A DNA stretch of 64,000 bases from Symmachiella macrocystis (GCF_007860075.1 NZ_SJPP01000001.1:4127490-4191489); one strand, 5' to 3'; positions 51,891 to 60,844 are shown, counted from the first letter of the stretch. Numbers and translations are program-made. The notes: generated from the letters alone by a model not told the origin.

Positions 51891-52178
51891 ATGACGACGG
51901 ATAAACCGAAATGGTGGCAGAGTTTGGTTGTTTACGCGATTGTCGCGTTGCTGGTGACGGTGGGGCCGTATGTGGGTGGGTACTTGTTGTTGGGGGAGTA
52001 TTCACAACTCTTTATGCCAGACATGCATAATGACCTTACTTTCCACACCCGGAGATTCAAAAGTAAAACAGAGAGTATAGTATTTTTTCCCTTAGCGTGG
52101 GTGGAAGCGAAGGTTCGCAGTGAGAATGTTATTGTCTACAGCCCTGTCAACGCAGATTTTTACGAACCCGGCTGGTGA
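51891..52178 (+). CDS. Tiny membrane protein, tandem copy 2
   Basis: Unrecognised 95-residue protein, paralogue of the previous gene: MTTDKPKWWQSLVVYAIVAL, VTVGPYVGGYLLLGE and FFPLAWVEAKVRS. It has one membrane helix followed by a divergent charged middle (HNDLTFHTRRFKSKTES). AAGGTGACCC precedes the ATG. The two genes arose by tandem duplication and have diverged most in the region after the helix. Confidence 0.7.
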   Translation: MTTDKPKWWQSLVVYAIVALLVTVGPYVGGYLLLGEYSQLFMPDMHNDLTFHTRRFKSKTESIVFFPLAWVEAKVRSENVIVYSPVNADFYEPGW

Positions 52179-52450
52179 GATCAGCAATTCAAATTACATT
52201 ACAGCTAGGTAACGGGTGAGCCGCCCGCAAACTGGTCCGCCGACGGCAAACATGCTAAATTATGCGTTCGCCGGTGAAATCCCCCCCTGCAGTCGTTGAG
52301 TCCGCTGTGCGGACCCTAGGGGCGAATCACCCCCCGGCAGAGCCGGGGGCTACGGGGTGGGCGTTTCGGCAAATTAACGATCTCTCAGCCCCCGGCTTTG
52401 CCGGGGGGTAAAACATATTTCGCAAGCAGAAAAGCAGAAAGACCACGACC
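52179..52450. other. Repeat-containing spacer before the SIS gene
   Basis: About 270 bases with a paired inverted hairpin element (52331-52407) and, at 52300-52320, a further GTGCGGACCCTAGG string. No gene. Confidence 0.6.
52331..52407. repeat. Paired inverted hairpin repeat (CCCCCGGC type)
   Basis: Two hairpins, CCCCCGGC-AGA-GCCGGGGG (52331-52349) and CCCCCGGC-TTT-GCCGGGGG (52389-52407), lie in inverted orientation 39 bases apart. Same architecture as 395-450 and 2761-2837. Confidence 0.8.
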
Positions 52451-53068
52451 ATGTTGGGTGCGACACTGAATCCGAAAGAATACCTGGACCGCTGTAGCGA
52501 AGTCTTCGATACGCTCGACCTGAGCCAAATCGAAGGGCTGAGCAATGACATTTACGAAGCCTACGAAAACGATCGCTTTGTGTTCATCATCGGCAACGGC
52601 GGCAGCGGGTCGAACTCGTCGCACTTTTGCGAAGATCTCGGCAAAAGCACGCTCAATCGCGAGGACTTTCTCAACGACGACAAAAAGCGGCTGAAGGTGC
52701 TTTCGTTGACCGATAACACCCCCTACATCCTCGCCTGGGGCAACGACGAAGGGTTCGACCGCGTGTTTGTCGAGCAACTCAAAAACTTTGCCTCCGCCGG
52801 CGACGTGTTGATCTCCATCAGCGGCAGCGGCAACAGCCCGAACATTCTCAACGCCGTCGAATGGGCCAACAAGCACGACCTGACGACCTGGGGCATCACC
52901 GGCTACGATGGCGGCAAATTGCAGGGGCTAGGGCAAAAGAATCTGCACGTGCCGCTGGACGACATGGGCATGGTCGAATGCGTACACCTGATCGCCTTCC
53001 ACTGGGTCCTGAACGATTGCTACGCCCGCATCAATAGCTGCGGACGCTATGAAGCAGCAGCGAAATAA
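52451..53068 (+). CDS. SIS-domain phosphosugar isomerase-like protein
   Basis: SIS domains bind phosphosugars. The 205-residue product resembles GmhA (sedoheptulose-7-phosphate isomerase): [20 protein letters not shown] (first SIS loop) and [20 protein letters not shown] (second). GmhA starts heptose synthesis for LPS cores. The residues of the GmhA zinc site are not all obvious here, so a related phosphosugar isomerase is possible. It stands alone on the plus strand behind a repeat-rich spacer. Confidence 0.85.
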   Translation: MLGATLNPKEYLDRCSEVFDTLDLSQIEGLSNDIYEAYENDRFVFIIGNGGSGSNSSHFCEDLGKSTLNREDFLNDDKKRLKVLSLTDNTPYILAWGNDEGFDRVFVEQLKNFASAGDVLISISGSGNSPNILNAVEWANKHDLTTWGITGYDGGKLQGLGQKNLHVPLDDMGMVECVHLIAFHWVLNDCYARINSCGRYEAAAK

Positions 53069-53104
53069 CCTGTCGGCGTCGAGCTAAGAGACGGCAACAA
53101 CGCC

Positions 53105-53836
53105 TCAGTCTGCACCCATTGCCAATGGCCAGCGCTGCGGTTTTGGTTCTTTTGGTGATTCGCGTAGTACGCCCCAGCGGCTGGCTTGCCAGGTTTGGCC
53201 GCTGGTGACATCTAGCGCCGTCAGCCAGCCATAGTTATAGCAGGCGGTGTCGATGCACTTGACGTAACCCAGGTCAAGGATTTCGCCATCGCGCTGTTCG
53301 GTATGACCGACGATAACCGTTTTGCCCGACATGTGCGGGCCGGGCAGGGGGGCGTCGAGTAGTGACCAGCGGAGCACATACTCGGGCCACTCTTCCGGTG
53401 GCGCATCGTCCAAATAGTTGGCATGCACGAAGATGTGGTCGTCCGTTTCGTAATAGTCGCGGCAGCTGCGGATGAAGTCGAGATGAGCTGCGGGGATCAC
53501 GTCGATGCCGCCACAGAATCGATACGAATTGAGCGTTTGCACGCCCCCGTACATCAGCCAGGAATTCTTGGCCGATTCACTGCCCAGCGAAGCAAGTAGC
53601 ATCTCTTCGTGATTCCCCTTGAGCATGATCACTCGGCATCGCTGACTCAGGGCGATCAGCGTGTCGATGGCCTCCCTCGTTTCGCGCCCCTGATCGATAA
53701 AATCGCCCAGGCAAACAATCGTGTCGTCGGGCTGGGGGTCAACTGCAGCCAACACCGCGTCGAGCGCATGCGTGCATCCGTGGATGTCGCCAATCGCCAC
53801 AATGCGGCAGGGTTGTTCAATCACCATTGCGGTCAT
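53105..53836 (-). CDS. Metallophosphoesterase of the PPP (ApaH/PrpA-like) type
   Basis: The 243-residue protein has the metal-binding signature of serine/threonine-type phosphatases: AIGDIHGC (near 16-22), VCLGDFIDQGRE (near 41-52) and LKGNHEEML (near 73-81), with later histidines in FVHAN and VGHTEQ. It may remove protein phosphates or split diadenosine polyphosphates. It is convergent with the SIS gene. The start could also be three codons later. Confidence 0.9.
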   Translation of the reverse strand: MTAMVIEQPCRIVAIGDIHGCTHALDAVLAAVDPQPDDTIVCLGDFIDQGRETREAIDTLIALSQRCRVIMLKGNHEEMLLASLGSESAKNSWLMYGGVQTLNSYRFCGGIDVIPAAHLDFIRSCRDYYETDDHIFVHANYLDDAPPEEWPEYVLRWSLLDAPLPGPHMSGKTVIVGHTEQRDGEILDLGYVKCIDTACYNYGWLTALDVTSGQTWQASRWGVLRESPKEPKPQRWPLAMGAD

Positions 53837-54254
53837 GCCCCATCGCGGTAATGCCCTGTGGGTGGCTGCTTGGATTGCTAGCGTGCGACTGCGAATTTCG
53901 GACTATCCCAGATCCCGCAAAGTGCAACAAGAGAAGAGTTTACGAGATCACCCCGCACCTAGTCGTGTGTCATCAGCAACATAACGCGAATTGCTGTTCA
54001 GTCGCGGTAGGGCTGCCCTAAAGGCGATGCAACTAGTTGCAAATAAAATGTGTCGGATCCTGGGTATTCTTGGGCTGGTCTTCATAGTTCGAGAATATCA
54101 CAGGGTTTGTCTAAATTACCGGAGTGCAAACAAGTGCAAACAGCATGGGGTTTAATCTTAGTTTCCAGTCGCTGCGCTGGACGTTTCACCTGCGCCGCGG
54201 TTAATATGGCGGGTTCTCTTAAGAAACAAGAACATCGGCCTCTCTGTCCAATAA
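53837..54254. other. Divergent spacer before the Nramp-like gene
   Basis: About 420 bases between divergent genes, no supported gene. A manganese riboswitch (yybP-ykoY) was looked for upstream of the transporter and not recognised. Confidence 0.5.
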
Positions 54255-56021
54255 ATGAACCGTATCGATATGAGTGACGCGACGAATCCTCCGCCCGATG
54301 AACTCGTCCCGGACGAAGTCATCCCACACCGGACGTTGCCGCCGCTGCGCTACCGCGATATGCCCCGGCCGATTTCCTGGAAGAAGATGATCGGCCCGAG
54401 CATCATGCTGGCCGGGTTGTCGCTCGGGTCCGGGGAATTCGTGATGTGGCCCTACATCGTCTACAAGGCGGGGTTCATTTTCTTTTGGGCCTGCGTGCTG
54501 GGGGTGATTACACAGTATTTCCTCAACATGGAGATCGAACGCTGGACGCTCGTCACGGGTGAAAGCGCGATCACCGGGTTCTGTCGCCTGAGTCGCATTT
54601 GGGTGCCGGTGATGCTACTCATGAACATCCTCCCCTGGGCTTGGCCCGGTTGGGCCACCGGTGCGGGGACCATGCTGAGTTGGTCGATTTACGGACCGGT
54701 GATTCGGGCCGAAGCGGAATTCGCGGATGTTTCTAATGCCGAAGTCCCCCCGGGCCTGACCCAGCTGGCGGCGATATCGTATGGCGAAACCGGCAAGGGC
54801 TCCGGCTTGCTCACCTGGAGTGGACCGATGACTGTCGAACAACAAGAGCAACTGGCTGCAGCCAGCAATGCGCCGCAGTTTCAACAGGCGGTCGATGAGG
54901 TGTTTTCTAAAATCACCAACAAAGAGGGGGTGGATTACGATGCGCGATACGTTCCCTACCTCGGCATCGCTGGACTCTTCATCGTGGGCGCGATTCTGAC
55001 CGCTGGGCCTGTGGTCTACAACACCGTCGAACGCATACAAACCATTCTGGTCGGACTGATCTTCGTGACCGCTATCGGCTTGGGCATCATGATCATCAAG
55101 CCCTATGCGATTGAGCAGATGCTGACCGGCGCGATGAGTTTCGGGCAAATGCCTGCTGAATCGGCCGACTTGGGGACGATGGCTTTGCTCGGCGCGTTGG
55201 CCTTTGCAGGGGCAGGGGGGACGATGAATCTCGGGCAGAGTAATTTCATCAAAGACAAAGGCTACGGCATGGGCCAATACATCGGCCGCATCACCAGCCC
55301 GCTCACCGGTCAAGAAGAAGCAATCAGCGACGTCGGGTATCACTTCAAACATACCGACGAAAACATGGCCCGTTGGCGGCATTGGTGGCGGGCGGCGGGG
55401 ATTGAGCACTTCTTCAGTTTCTTTCTCACCTGCCTGATCTGTCTGATGCTGCTGACGTTGATTTCGTATTCACTCTTTTACGATGCCGACGGCAATCCGG
55501 TTGCCGGAACTGAAAGCTACGGCAAAGGCCTGGGCTTTGTTTGGGGGCAGGCGGAGCTCATCGGAACACAACTGGGCGGGGGCGTGAAGTACGCGTTCTT
55601 GTTGATGGGCATTGCCATTTTACTGACGACCGAATTAGGCGTCCTGGACGCCACAGCCCGGATCTCCACCGACATCGTCAAAGTGAACTTACTACGCGAC
55701 AATGAAAACTGGTCCGCCAGCCGTTTGTATTTTCTGTTTCTCTGGGGCGAAATCATTCTCGGCTCGTGCATCCTGCTGTACGGCACGATCGACCCTTCGT
55801 TCAAGGAACCGTTGTTCTTGCTCAAAACATCGGCAGCGATGAATGGCGGCGTGATGATGATTTATTCGGTGTTGCTGTTGTATTTGAATAACAAAATCCT
55901 TTCGCGCAGTCTCTCCATGACGCCGCTGCGATTTGTGGCGATCATCTGGTCCTGCGCATTCTTCGGCTACTTTACGATACAAGCGCTACAGCTTTCGGTT
56001 TTACCCTACTTGTTTGATTGA
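54255..56021 (+). CDS. Nramp-family transporter with divergent metal-binding motifs
   Basis: The 588-residue membrane protein has about eleven helices and the Nramp fold: the first helix GPSIMLAGLSLGSGEFVMWP (48-67) and the sixth ALAFAGAGGTMNLGQSNFIK (about 310-330). In typical Nramp metal transporters these carry DPGN and MPH, which bind Mn or Fe; here LGSG and MNL stand in those places. So a classic divalent metal substrate is doubtful. A large loop between helices 3 and 4 and another rich in His/Trp (HFKHTDENMARWRHWWR, about 358-375) are extra. Start at 54255 or 54270. A FG-GAP protein gene follows on the same strand after about 50 bases. Confidence 0.85.
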   Translation: MNRIDMSDATNPPPDELVPDEVIPHRTLPPLRYRDMPRPISWKKMIGPSIMLAGLSLGSGEFVMWPYIVYKAGFIFFWACVLGVITQYFLNMEIERWTLVTGESAITGFCRLSRIWVPVMLLMNILPWAWPGWATGAGTMLSWSIYGPVIRAEAEFADVSNAEVPPGLTQLAAISYGETGKGSGLLTWSGPMTVEQQEQLAAASNAPQFQQAVDEVFSKITNKEGVDYDARYVPYLGIAGLFIVGAILTAGPVVYNTVERIQTILVGLIFVTAIGLGIMIIKPYAIEQMLTGAMSFGQMPAESADLGTMALLGALAFAGAGGTMNLGQSNFIKDKGYGMGQYIGRITSPLTGQEEAISDVGYHFKHTDENMARWRHWWRAAGIEHFFSFFLTCLICLMLLTLISYSLFYDADGNPVAGTESYGKGLGFVWGQAELIGTQLGGGVKYAFLLMGIAILLTTELGVLDATARISTDIVKVNLLRDNENWSASRLYFLFLWGEIILGSCILLYGTIDPSFKEPLFLLKTSAAMNGGVMMIYSVLLLYLNNKILSRSLSMTPLRFVAIIWSCAFFGYFTIQALQLSVLPYLFD

Positions 56022-56072
56022 TACACACTCAGATTACCCTCTGAGCTCATCTCGGAGGCAAAGGATTCTCAC

Positions 56073-58013
56073 ATGACACGTTGTCGTTTGATTTTCAGTC
56101 TGGCCATTTGTTTCGCCGCTCTGAACACTGCCGCTGCCACAGCCAGTGCCGAGGAATTGCAGCGACTGTCGTATAACGATCCCGACTTAGTGGTCGATTT
56201 AGGAGTCGGACTGTGGGCGTTTCCGTTGCCCATGGATTACGACGGCGACGGCGACCATGACCTGGTAGTCTCTTGTCCGGATAAGCCTTACAACGGCACG
56301 TACTTCTTCGAGAACACGTCCGGCGACGTTGCCATGCCGGTTTTCAAACCGGGTGTTCGCTTGGGGCCGGGGCACCACCATATGCAGGTCTCTTATGTCG
56401 ATGGTGAACCGCGTGTGTTGCGGCCCGCTATGGAGTATCAAAACTTTCGCCAGTCACAGCTTTCCGACGAAAAACAACTGCAGCTGTCGGCGAAGGTTTA
56501 CAAGCCTAAGGGAAGAATCCGCGCCAATCAGTGGAAGTACCTGGATTACAACGGCGACGGGGCGCTGGATATCATCGTGGGTGTTGGCGATTGGACCGAC
56601 TACGGCTGGGACGATGCCTACAACGAAAAAGGGGAGTGGACCCGCGGACCATTGCGCGGGTTTGTGTTCGTAATCGCTAACAGCGCGACGACGGAAGAAC
56701 CGGTTTATGCGGAACCTAAACGCATCGAAATCGACGGCGCGCCGCTGGAGGTCTTCGGCTGGCCCTCACCGAATTTCGTCGATTACGATAACGACGGTGA
56801 TCTCGATCTGTTGTGTGGCGAATTCCGTGACAGCTTCACCTACTTCGAAAATGTGGGGACGCGCACCGAGCCGAAATATTCCGCCGGCAAGACGTTGATG
56901 CATGGGGGCAAAAAGCTAACCATGGACTTGGAAATGATTACGCCGACAGCCTTTGATTGGGATAAGGACGGCGATTTCGATTTGATCTGCGGCGACGAAG
57001 ATGGCCGGGTGGCCTTTTTGGAAAACACCGGGAAGCTCATCGATGGCGTGCCGGAATTTCTGCCGCCTCGATACTTCCAACAACAGGCGCAGAATGTGAA
57101 ATTCGGTGCACTGTCGACCCCCTATGGTGTCGACTGGGACGGCGACGGTGACGAAGACGTGATTTGCGGCAACACCGCCGGCTACATCGGTTTCATTGAA
57201 AACCTGGGCGGCGAAGGAACCGCCACAAAATGGGCGGCACCGGTTCGCATGCAAGCCGACGGCGAAACCATCCGCATTCAAGCCGGCCCCAACGGTTCGA
57301 TTCAAGGCCCCTGTGAATCCAAATGGGGTTACACGACCCTGAGTGTGGCCGATTGGGATGGCGATGAATTGCCGGACATCATGATCAATTCCATCTGGGG
57401 CGAAATTCTCTGGTACCGCAACATCGGCACCCGCACCGCTCCCCAATTAGCAGCTGCTCAACCGGTTGAGGTGCAGTGGCCGGGAGAGACTCCCAAACCG
57501 GCTTGGACCTGGTGGAATCCGCGCGGCAAACAACTCGTCACTCAATGGCGGACCACTCCGGAAATGGTCGATTGGAACGACGATGGCTTGATGGATCTGG
57601 TGATGCTCGACCACGAAGGCTACCTCGCCTTTTTCCAGCGCAAAAAAAATGGGGAGCAATTGCAATTGTTGCCCGGCGCTCGAGTGTTCACAGATGAGAA
57701 GGGAAAATTGCTGCGACTCAACGAGCGGAGCGCCGGTGGCAGCGGCCGTCGTAAAATCCATCTGGTCGACGTCGACGGCGATGGCCGGCGCGACATGTTG
57801 ATGAACAGCACCAATGCCGATTTTTATAAAAACATGGGCACGCGCGACGACAAGACGGTGCTAAAAAACACCGGCGAAATCGACAAACGAAAAATCTCCG
57901 GCCACTCCAGCAGCCCCACGACCATCGACCTGGACGGCAAAGGCGCTCGCGATTTCCTCATCGGAGCGGAGGACGGATATTTGTATTACCGGTCAAATTC
58001 GCTAGCGAAGTAA
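56073..58013 (+). CDS. Secreted FG-GAP/VCBS repeat protein
   Basis: The 646-residue product has a signal peptide (about 1-26). It then has at least nine repeats with calcium-binding-like D-x-D-x-D-G loops, such as DYDGDGDHDLVVS, DYNGDGALDIIVG, DYDNDGDLDLLCG, DWDKDGDFDLICG, DWDGDGDEDVICG, DWNDDGLMDLVML and DVDGDGRRDMLMN. These form a beta-propeller resembling integrin alpha. It is presumably an extracellular or cell-surface binding protein; no catalytic site is visible. It follows the Nramp-like gene on the same strand with AGGCAAAGG before the ATG, so both may share a transcript. Confidence 0.92.
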   Translation: MTRCRLIFSLAICFAALNTAAATASAEELQRLSYNDPDLVVDLGVGLWAFPLPMDYDGDGDHDLVVSCPDKPYNGTYFFENTSGDVAMPVFKPGVRLGPGHHHMQVSYVDGEPRVLRPAMEYQNFRQSQLSDEKQLQLSAKVYKPKGRIRANQWKYLDYNGDGALDIIVGVGDWTDYGWDDAYNEKGEWTRGPLRGFVFVIANSATTEEPVYAEPKRIEIDGAPLEVFGWPSPNFVDYDNDGDLDLLCGEFRDSFTYFENVGTRTEPKYSAGKTLMHGGKKLTMDLEMITPTAFDWDKDGDFDLICGDEDGRVAFLENTGKLIDGVPEFLPPRYFQQQAQNVKFGALSTPYGVDWDGDGDEDVICGNTAGYIGFIENLGGEGTATKWAAPVRMQADGETIRIQAGPNGSIQGPCESKWGYTTLSVADWDGDELPDIMINSIWGEILWYRNIGTRTAPQLAAAQPVEVQWPGETPKPAWTWWNPRGKQLVTQWRTTPEMVDWNDDGLMDLVMLDHEGYLAFFQRKKNGEQLQLLPGARVFTDEKGKLLRLNERSAGGSGRRKIHLVDVDGDGRRDMLMNSTNADFYKNMGTRDDKTVLKNTGEIDKRKISGHSSSPTTIDLDGKGARDFLIGAEDGYLYYRSNSLAK

Positions 58014-58036
58014 AACGGTGATTTTCAAACTGAAAT

Positions 58037-58080
58037 TGCACTTGGCCTCTAGCAGATTGTTAGGGGCCAAGTGCATTTGT
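58037..58080 (+). terminator. Terminator after the FG-GAP gene
   Basis: TGCACTTGGCC (58037-58047) pairs exactly with 58065-58075, loop 17 bases, followed by TTTGT. It lies about 25 bases past the stop and may work in both directions. Confidence 0.7.
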
Positions 58081-58174
58081 ACGGGGGATTATAGAGGGTG
58101 TGTTTTGACGTTGGACGTTGCTGGTGAACCGCGTCAGGCGGCTGCCTGACCTACTGGGCTAATAACTAAAGCAA

Positions 58175-58531
58175 TCATTCTTCAAATGTAAAGTTGCTCT
58201 CATGCAGATTCACTTGCTTTCCATTCGAAAGTCGCATCTTAGCATTAGCAGCAATTCCCCATATTCGATTGTCACTATCACAATACGAAGTTAATTTTCG
58301 CCTCCATCCTTCCACGTCTCCTTTGAATGAAACAGCAATCATGGATACTCCTTCTTGGAGGACCAAATGTACATTGTGTTCGATTGCGCCCCCGGAATGC
58401 GGGAGAGGCACATCTTCACACGAAGACATCGCGTTATCCACGAGACGATGGAAGTCCTCTCCTGGACGTGACTCAATGTAAAGGAATTCGCGTCCTTTCA
58501 CACTGACGGTTCCTGGTATCGTGTGTTCCAT
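58175..58531 (-). CDS. Hypothetical protein, 118 residues
   Basis: Unrecognised. A soluble protein without membrane segments; mixed beta/alpha character (EHTIPGTVSVKGREFLYIES, HNVHLVLQEGVSMIAVSF). Two Cys (SSCEDVPLPHSGGAIEH and SYCDSDNR) and several His are present, but no clear motif. Codon use looks somewhat more A/T-rich than the neighbours. It stands alone, next to a dispersed repeat (GTCAGGC/GCCTGAC, 58133-58151). Its function is unknown. Confidence 0.55.
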   Translation of the reverse strand: MEHTIPGTVSVKGREFLYIESRPGEDFHRLVDNAMSSCEDVPLPHSGGAIEHNVHLVLQEGVSMIAVSFKGDVEGWRRKLTSYCDSDNRIWGIAANAKMRLSNGKQVNLHESNFTFEE

Positions 58532-58710
58532 GCGTTTTCTAGTCTGTGCAAAATGGAATAAAATTAGATATACCTACAACCGTTTTTTAAACCTTTAAAC
58601 ACAGTGAAAGAACACGCAAGTTGGGTGAAGACCTAGAAGTGGTGGCTGTTGTACTCGTAACGTGTGAGCAGACGCTGTAGTGTGGCTACAGATTCGGGCT
58701 TCCCCCAAAC

Positions 58711-59100
58711 CTATTTCGCTTCCCGCTGTGCGGGACCGATATCACCGTTCAGGGGCGCTGGCTGTTTTCGATCAAAGGGCAACACCAAGATGAAAAAGCC
58801 AACCAGAAATCCCAGCACGCCGCCGTAAGGCCCGCTTAGCGGCTCAAAGATACCGAGCGCTCCAGCGACGCCGGCTACAAACGGCACGGCATATTCGATC
58901 CAATATCTCTTACAAATCAGCCCGGCGACAGTTGCACTGAGTAGGCACAACAGCACGTTCGGAAATGGAATCGGCGTGCCCTTTGCTCTGCCGTGGTGAT
59001 GTTCATTAATCCACCCAAAAATCACAGCCGCTATTGCCAGCAGCGCCAATAGACGAAACGCAATTTGGAAATATTTCGAGATGGTAGCGATTCGTGCCAT
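58711..59100 (-). CDS. Hypothetical four-helix membrane protein
   Basis: Unrecognised 129-residue protein with four hydrophobic segments (FQIAFRLLALLAIAAVIFGW, VLLCLLSATVAGLICK, VPFVAGVAGALGIFEPL, GGVLGFLVGFFILVLPF). A His cluster NEHHHGRAKG lies in the first loop. The C-terminal tail is hydrophilic. AAGG lies nine bases before the ATG. Function unknown. Confidence 0.65.
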   Translation of the reverse strand: MARIATISKYFQIAFRLLALLAIAAVIFGWINEHHHGRAKGTPIPFPNVLLCLLSATVAGLICKRYWIEYAVPFVAGVAGALGIFEPLSGPYGGVLGFLVGFFILVLPFDRKQPAPLNGDIGPAQREAK

Positions 59101-59117
59101 TTGGATTTGCCTTAGAA

Positions 59118-59143
59118 AGTAGGTCAGGCGGTTAACTGACCTA
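59118..59143. repeat. Short GTAGGTCAG palindrome
   Basis: GTAGGTCAG and CTGACCTAC flank GCGGTTAA. It shares its GTAGG edge with the elements at 395-450 and 62993-63014 and lies between two small genes. Confidence 0.6.
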
Positions 59144-59172
59144 CAGAACTGCCTCTTAACATTGATGTGCGA

Positions 59173-59571
59173 CTATCCACCAGACATGCCCTCGTATTCC
59201 CAGTGCATTATCTGGCATAACTGATCAACGAATTGCTCCCATGAATGGCCTTGTAGCGATGATACGACTCGTCGGATCTCATCGTTCACCGTGTCAGGGT
59301 CAAAGTGGTTAACGATGATCCCAGGTACTTCACCGTGCTGCGATTTAATGCGAGAAATGGCCTTGGGCGTTGCGACAAGGACCTGGAAGTTATTACCGCC
59401 TTTCTCTTTTTCTCCTTTCACGCCGATGGTGAGTGTAAACCAAGCAAAATCGTCATAGGGATCGGGCGACTTGTAGAGGGAGAATTCTTCCCAATCCAGG
59501 AAGCCGTTTAGGTCAATTTGCTGTACTTCGACTTCCACAATACGAGTCGCACCACAGGGTCTTGGTGTCAT
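59173..59571 (-). CDS. Imm8-like putative immunity protein
   Basis: The 132-residue product resembles the Imm8 family of polymorphic-toxin immunity proteins: YDDFAWFTLTIGVKGEKEKG, NNFQVLVATPKAISRIKS, GIIVNHFDPDTVNDEIRRVV, and the C-terminal HSWEQFVDQLCQIMHWEYE, with the typical SWEE...WE(F/Y)E ending. Such proteins neutralise secreted toxins by direct binding. No toxin gene is visible near it. ATG 59571 (MTPRPCGATRI) is chosen: GGGGA precedes it, and the longer frame to 59673 runs through a 10-base inverted repeat (CCCCGAAAGA, 59645-59665) that looks non-coding. Confidence 0.7.
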   Translation of the reverse strand: MTPRPCGATRIVEVEVQQIDLNGFLDWEEFSLYKSPDPYDDFAWFTLTIGVKGEKEKGGNNFQVLVATPKAISRIKSQHGEVPGIIVNHFDPDTVNDEIRRVVSSLQGHSWEQFVDQLCQIMHWEYEGMSGG

Positions 59572-59682
59572 TGATTTTCCCCAGATCGGCTGCAGGACCG
59601 TCGAATCGGTACTCCCGCTATAACAAACTCCTGCGGCTGCGCCGCCCCGAAAGAATCTTTCGGGGCCACCCATTTAGCCAAC

Positions 59683-60528
59683 TTACTCCAGCGCCTCTTC
59701 ACGCTCCTCGACACAGGTATCCGGTGGGGTGAACTTGAAATTTCGGGACTGGCGGAAGAACTCTAGCGGGTTGTCGTAGACGATTTTTTTGATCTTTGAA
59801 TCCGGCATGCCGCGTTTGCGGAGTTCCTGGATGAAATCGGGGACGGCCAGTGGTTGTGAGGGGCCCCAGTCGCCGGCGGAGTTCACCATGATGCGGTCGT
59901 CGCCGTACATTTCGATGATGTCGGCGGCGCGTGACGGCGTGCATTTGGTCACCGGGTAGAGTGTCATCGCACACCAGAAGCCTTCTTCCTTGGCCAGCCG
60001 CACGGTGTGTTCTTCGACGTGGTCGATCAACACCCGCTCCGGTTCGATACGATCATCTTCGAGCAGCATGTCGACGATCATCCGCGTCCCTTTGTACTTG
60101 TCTTGCAAGTGCGGGGTGTGGATCAAAATCAACTCGCGGGTCTTCATCGCCAAGTCGACATGTTCGCGAAAGATCGTCGCTTCGTTTTTTGTGTTTTTGT
60201 TCAACCCGATTTCACCGATGCCCAACACGCCGGGCTTGTCCATGAATTCGGGGATCATGGCAATCACTTCCCGCGACAACGAAACGTTCTCCGCTTCCTT
60301 GGCGTTAATACACAACCAAGAGAAGTGTTGAATCCCCGACCAGCTGGCCCGGGTCGGTTCGAATTCGGTGAGCTGTCGAAAATAGTCGCGAAAGCCATCA
60401 ACGCTGCCGCGATCAAAGCCGGCCCAAAAGGCGGGTTCGCTGATAGCCACGCAACCCATCCGCGCCATCCGCTCATAGTCATCCGTCACACGAGAAATCA
60501 TGTGCACGTGGGGATCAATGTAATACAT
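59683..60528 (-). CDS. TatD-family metal-dependent hydrolase
   Basis: The 281-residue TIM-barrel hydrolase has the metal-binding residues of TatD-like enzymes: HxH near the start (YYIDPHVHMIS), Glu in GVLGIGEIGLNK, His in LILIHTPHLQ, His in VLIDHVEEHT and Asp in VNSAGDWGPS. TatD proteins are DNases or repair-related nucleases, while other relatives act on different substrates. This one is somewhat distant from classical TatD. A small helical protein gene lies 64 bases upstream on the same strand. Confidence 0.88.
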   Translation of the reverse strand: MYYIDPHVHMISRVTDDYERMARMGCVAISEPAFWAGFDRGSVDGFRDYFRQLTEFEPTRASWSGIQHFSWLCINAKEAENVSLSREVIAMIPEFMDKPGVLGIGEIGLNKNTKNEATIFREHVDLAMKTRELILIHTPHLQDKYKGTRMIVDMLLEDDRIEPERVLIDHVEEHTVRLAKEEGFWCAMTLYPVTKCTPSRAADIIEMYGDDRIMVNSAGDWGPSQPLAVPDFIQELRKRGMPDSKIKKIVYDNPLEFFRQSRNFKFTPPDTCVEEREEALE

Positions 60529-60592
60529 AGTCTCGCTGCTTTCTCAACTCTCGCTGTTGCCGTTTGTCGGGCGCTATTTTCTCACGGGGTGG

Positions 60593-60844
60593 TTATTTGG
60601 TATTCCAACCCGGTTGGTATTCATCGCTGAAAATCATTTGAACGCGTTCGGCGCGGTCGAAGCCCTCGGTATTGAGCACCTCGATCGCGCGGCGCAGATT
60701 TTGGACACGGGGATCGGCAGCCGCATGATTGTCATCATCGGCACGTTCGATACGATCCAGCGCGGCGGCGACTTCTAAAACGCGGGCCCGTATTTCTAAA
60801 AACGTGCGTTCCAAGATTTCATCGGCTGTCTGCGTGGCGGACAT
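60593..60844 (-). CDS. Small helical protein upstream of the TatD-like gene
   Basis: Unrecognised 83-residue protein: MSATQTADEILERTFLEIRA, then LEVAAALDRIERADDDNHAA and VQNLRRAIEVLNTEGF. It is predicted to be all alpha-helical and acidic, with no membrane segment. ATG 60844 is preferred, with GAGGAG eight bases before it. It is probably cotranscribed with the TatD-like gene. Function unknown. Confidence 0.65.
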   Translation of the reverse strand: MSATQTADEILERTFLEIRARVLEVAAALDRIERADDDNHAAADPRVQNLRRAIEVLNTEGFDRAERVQMIFSDEYQPGWNTK

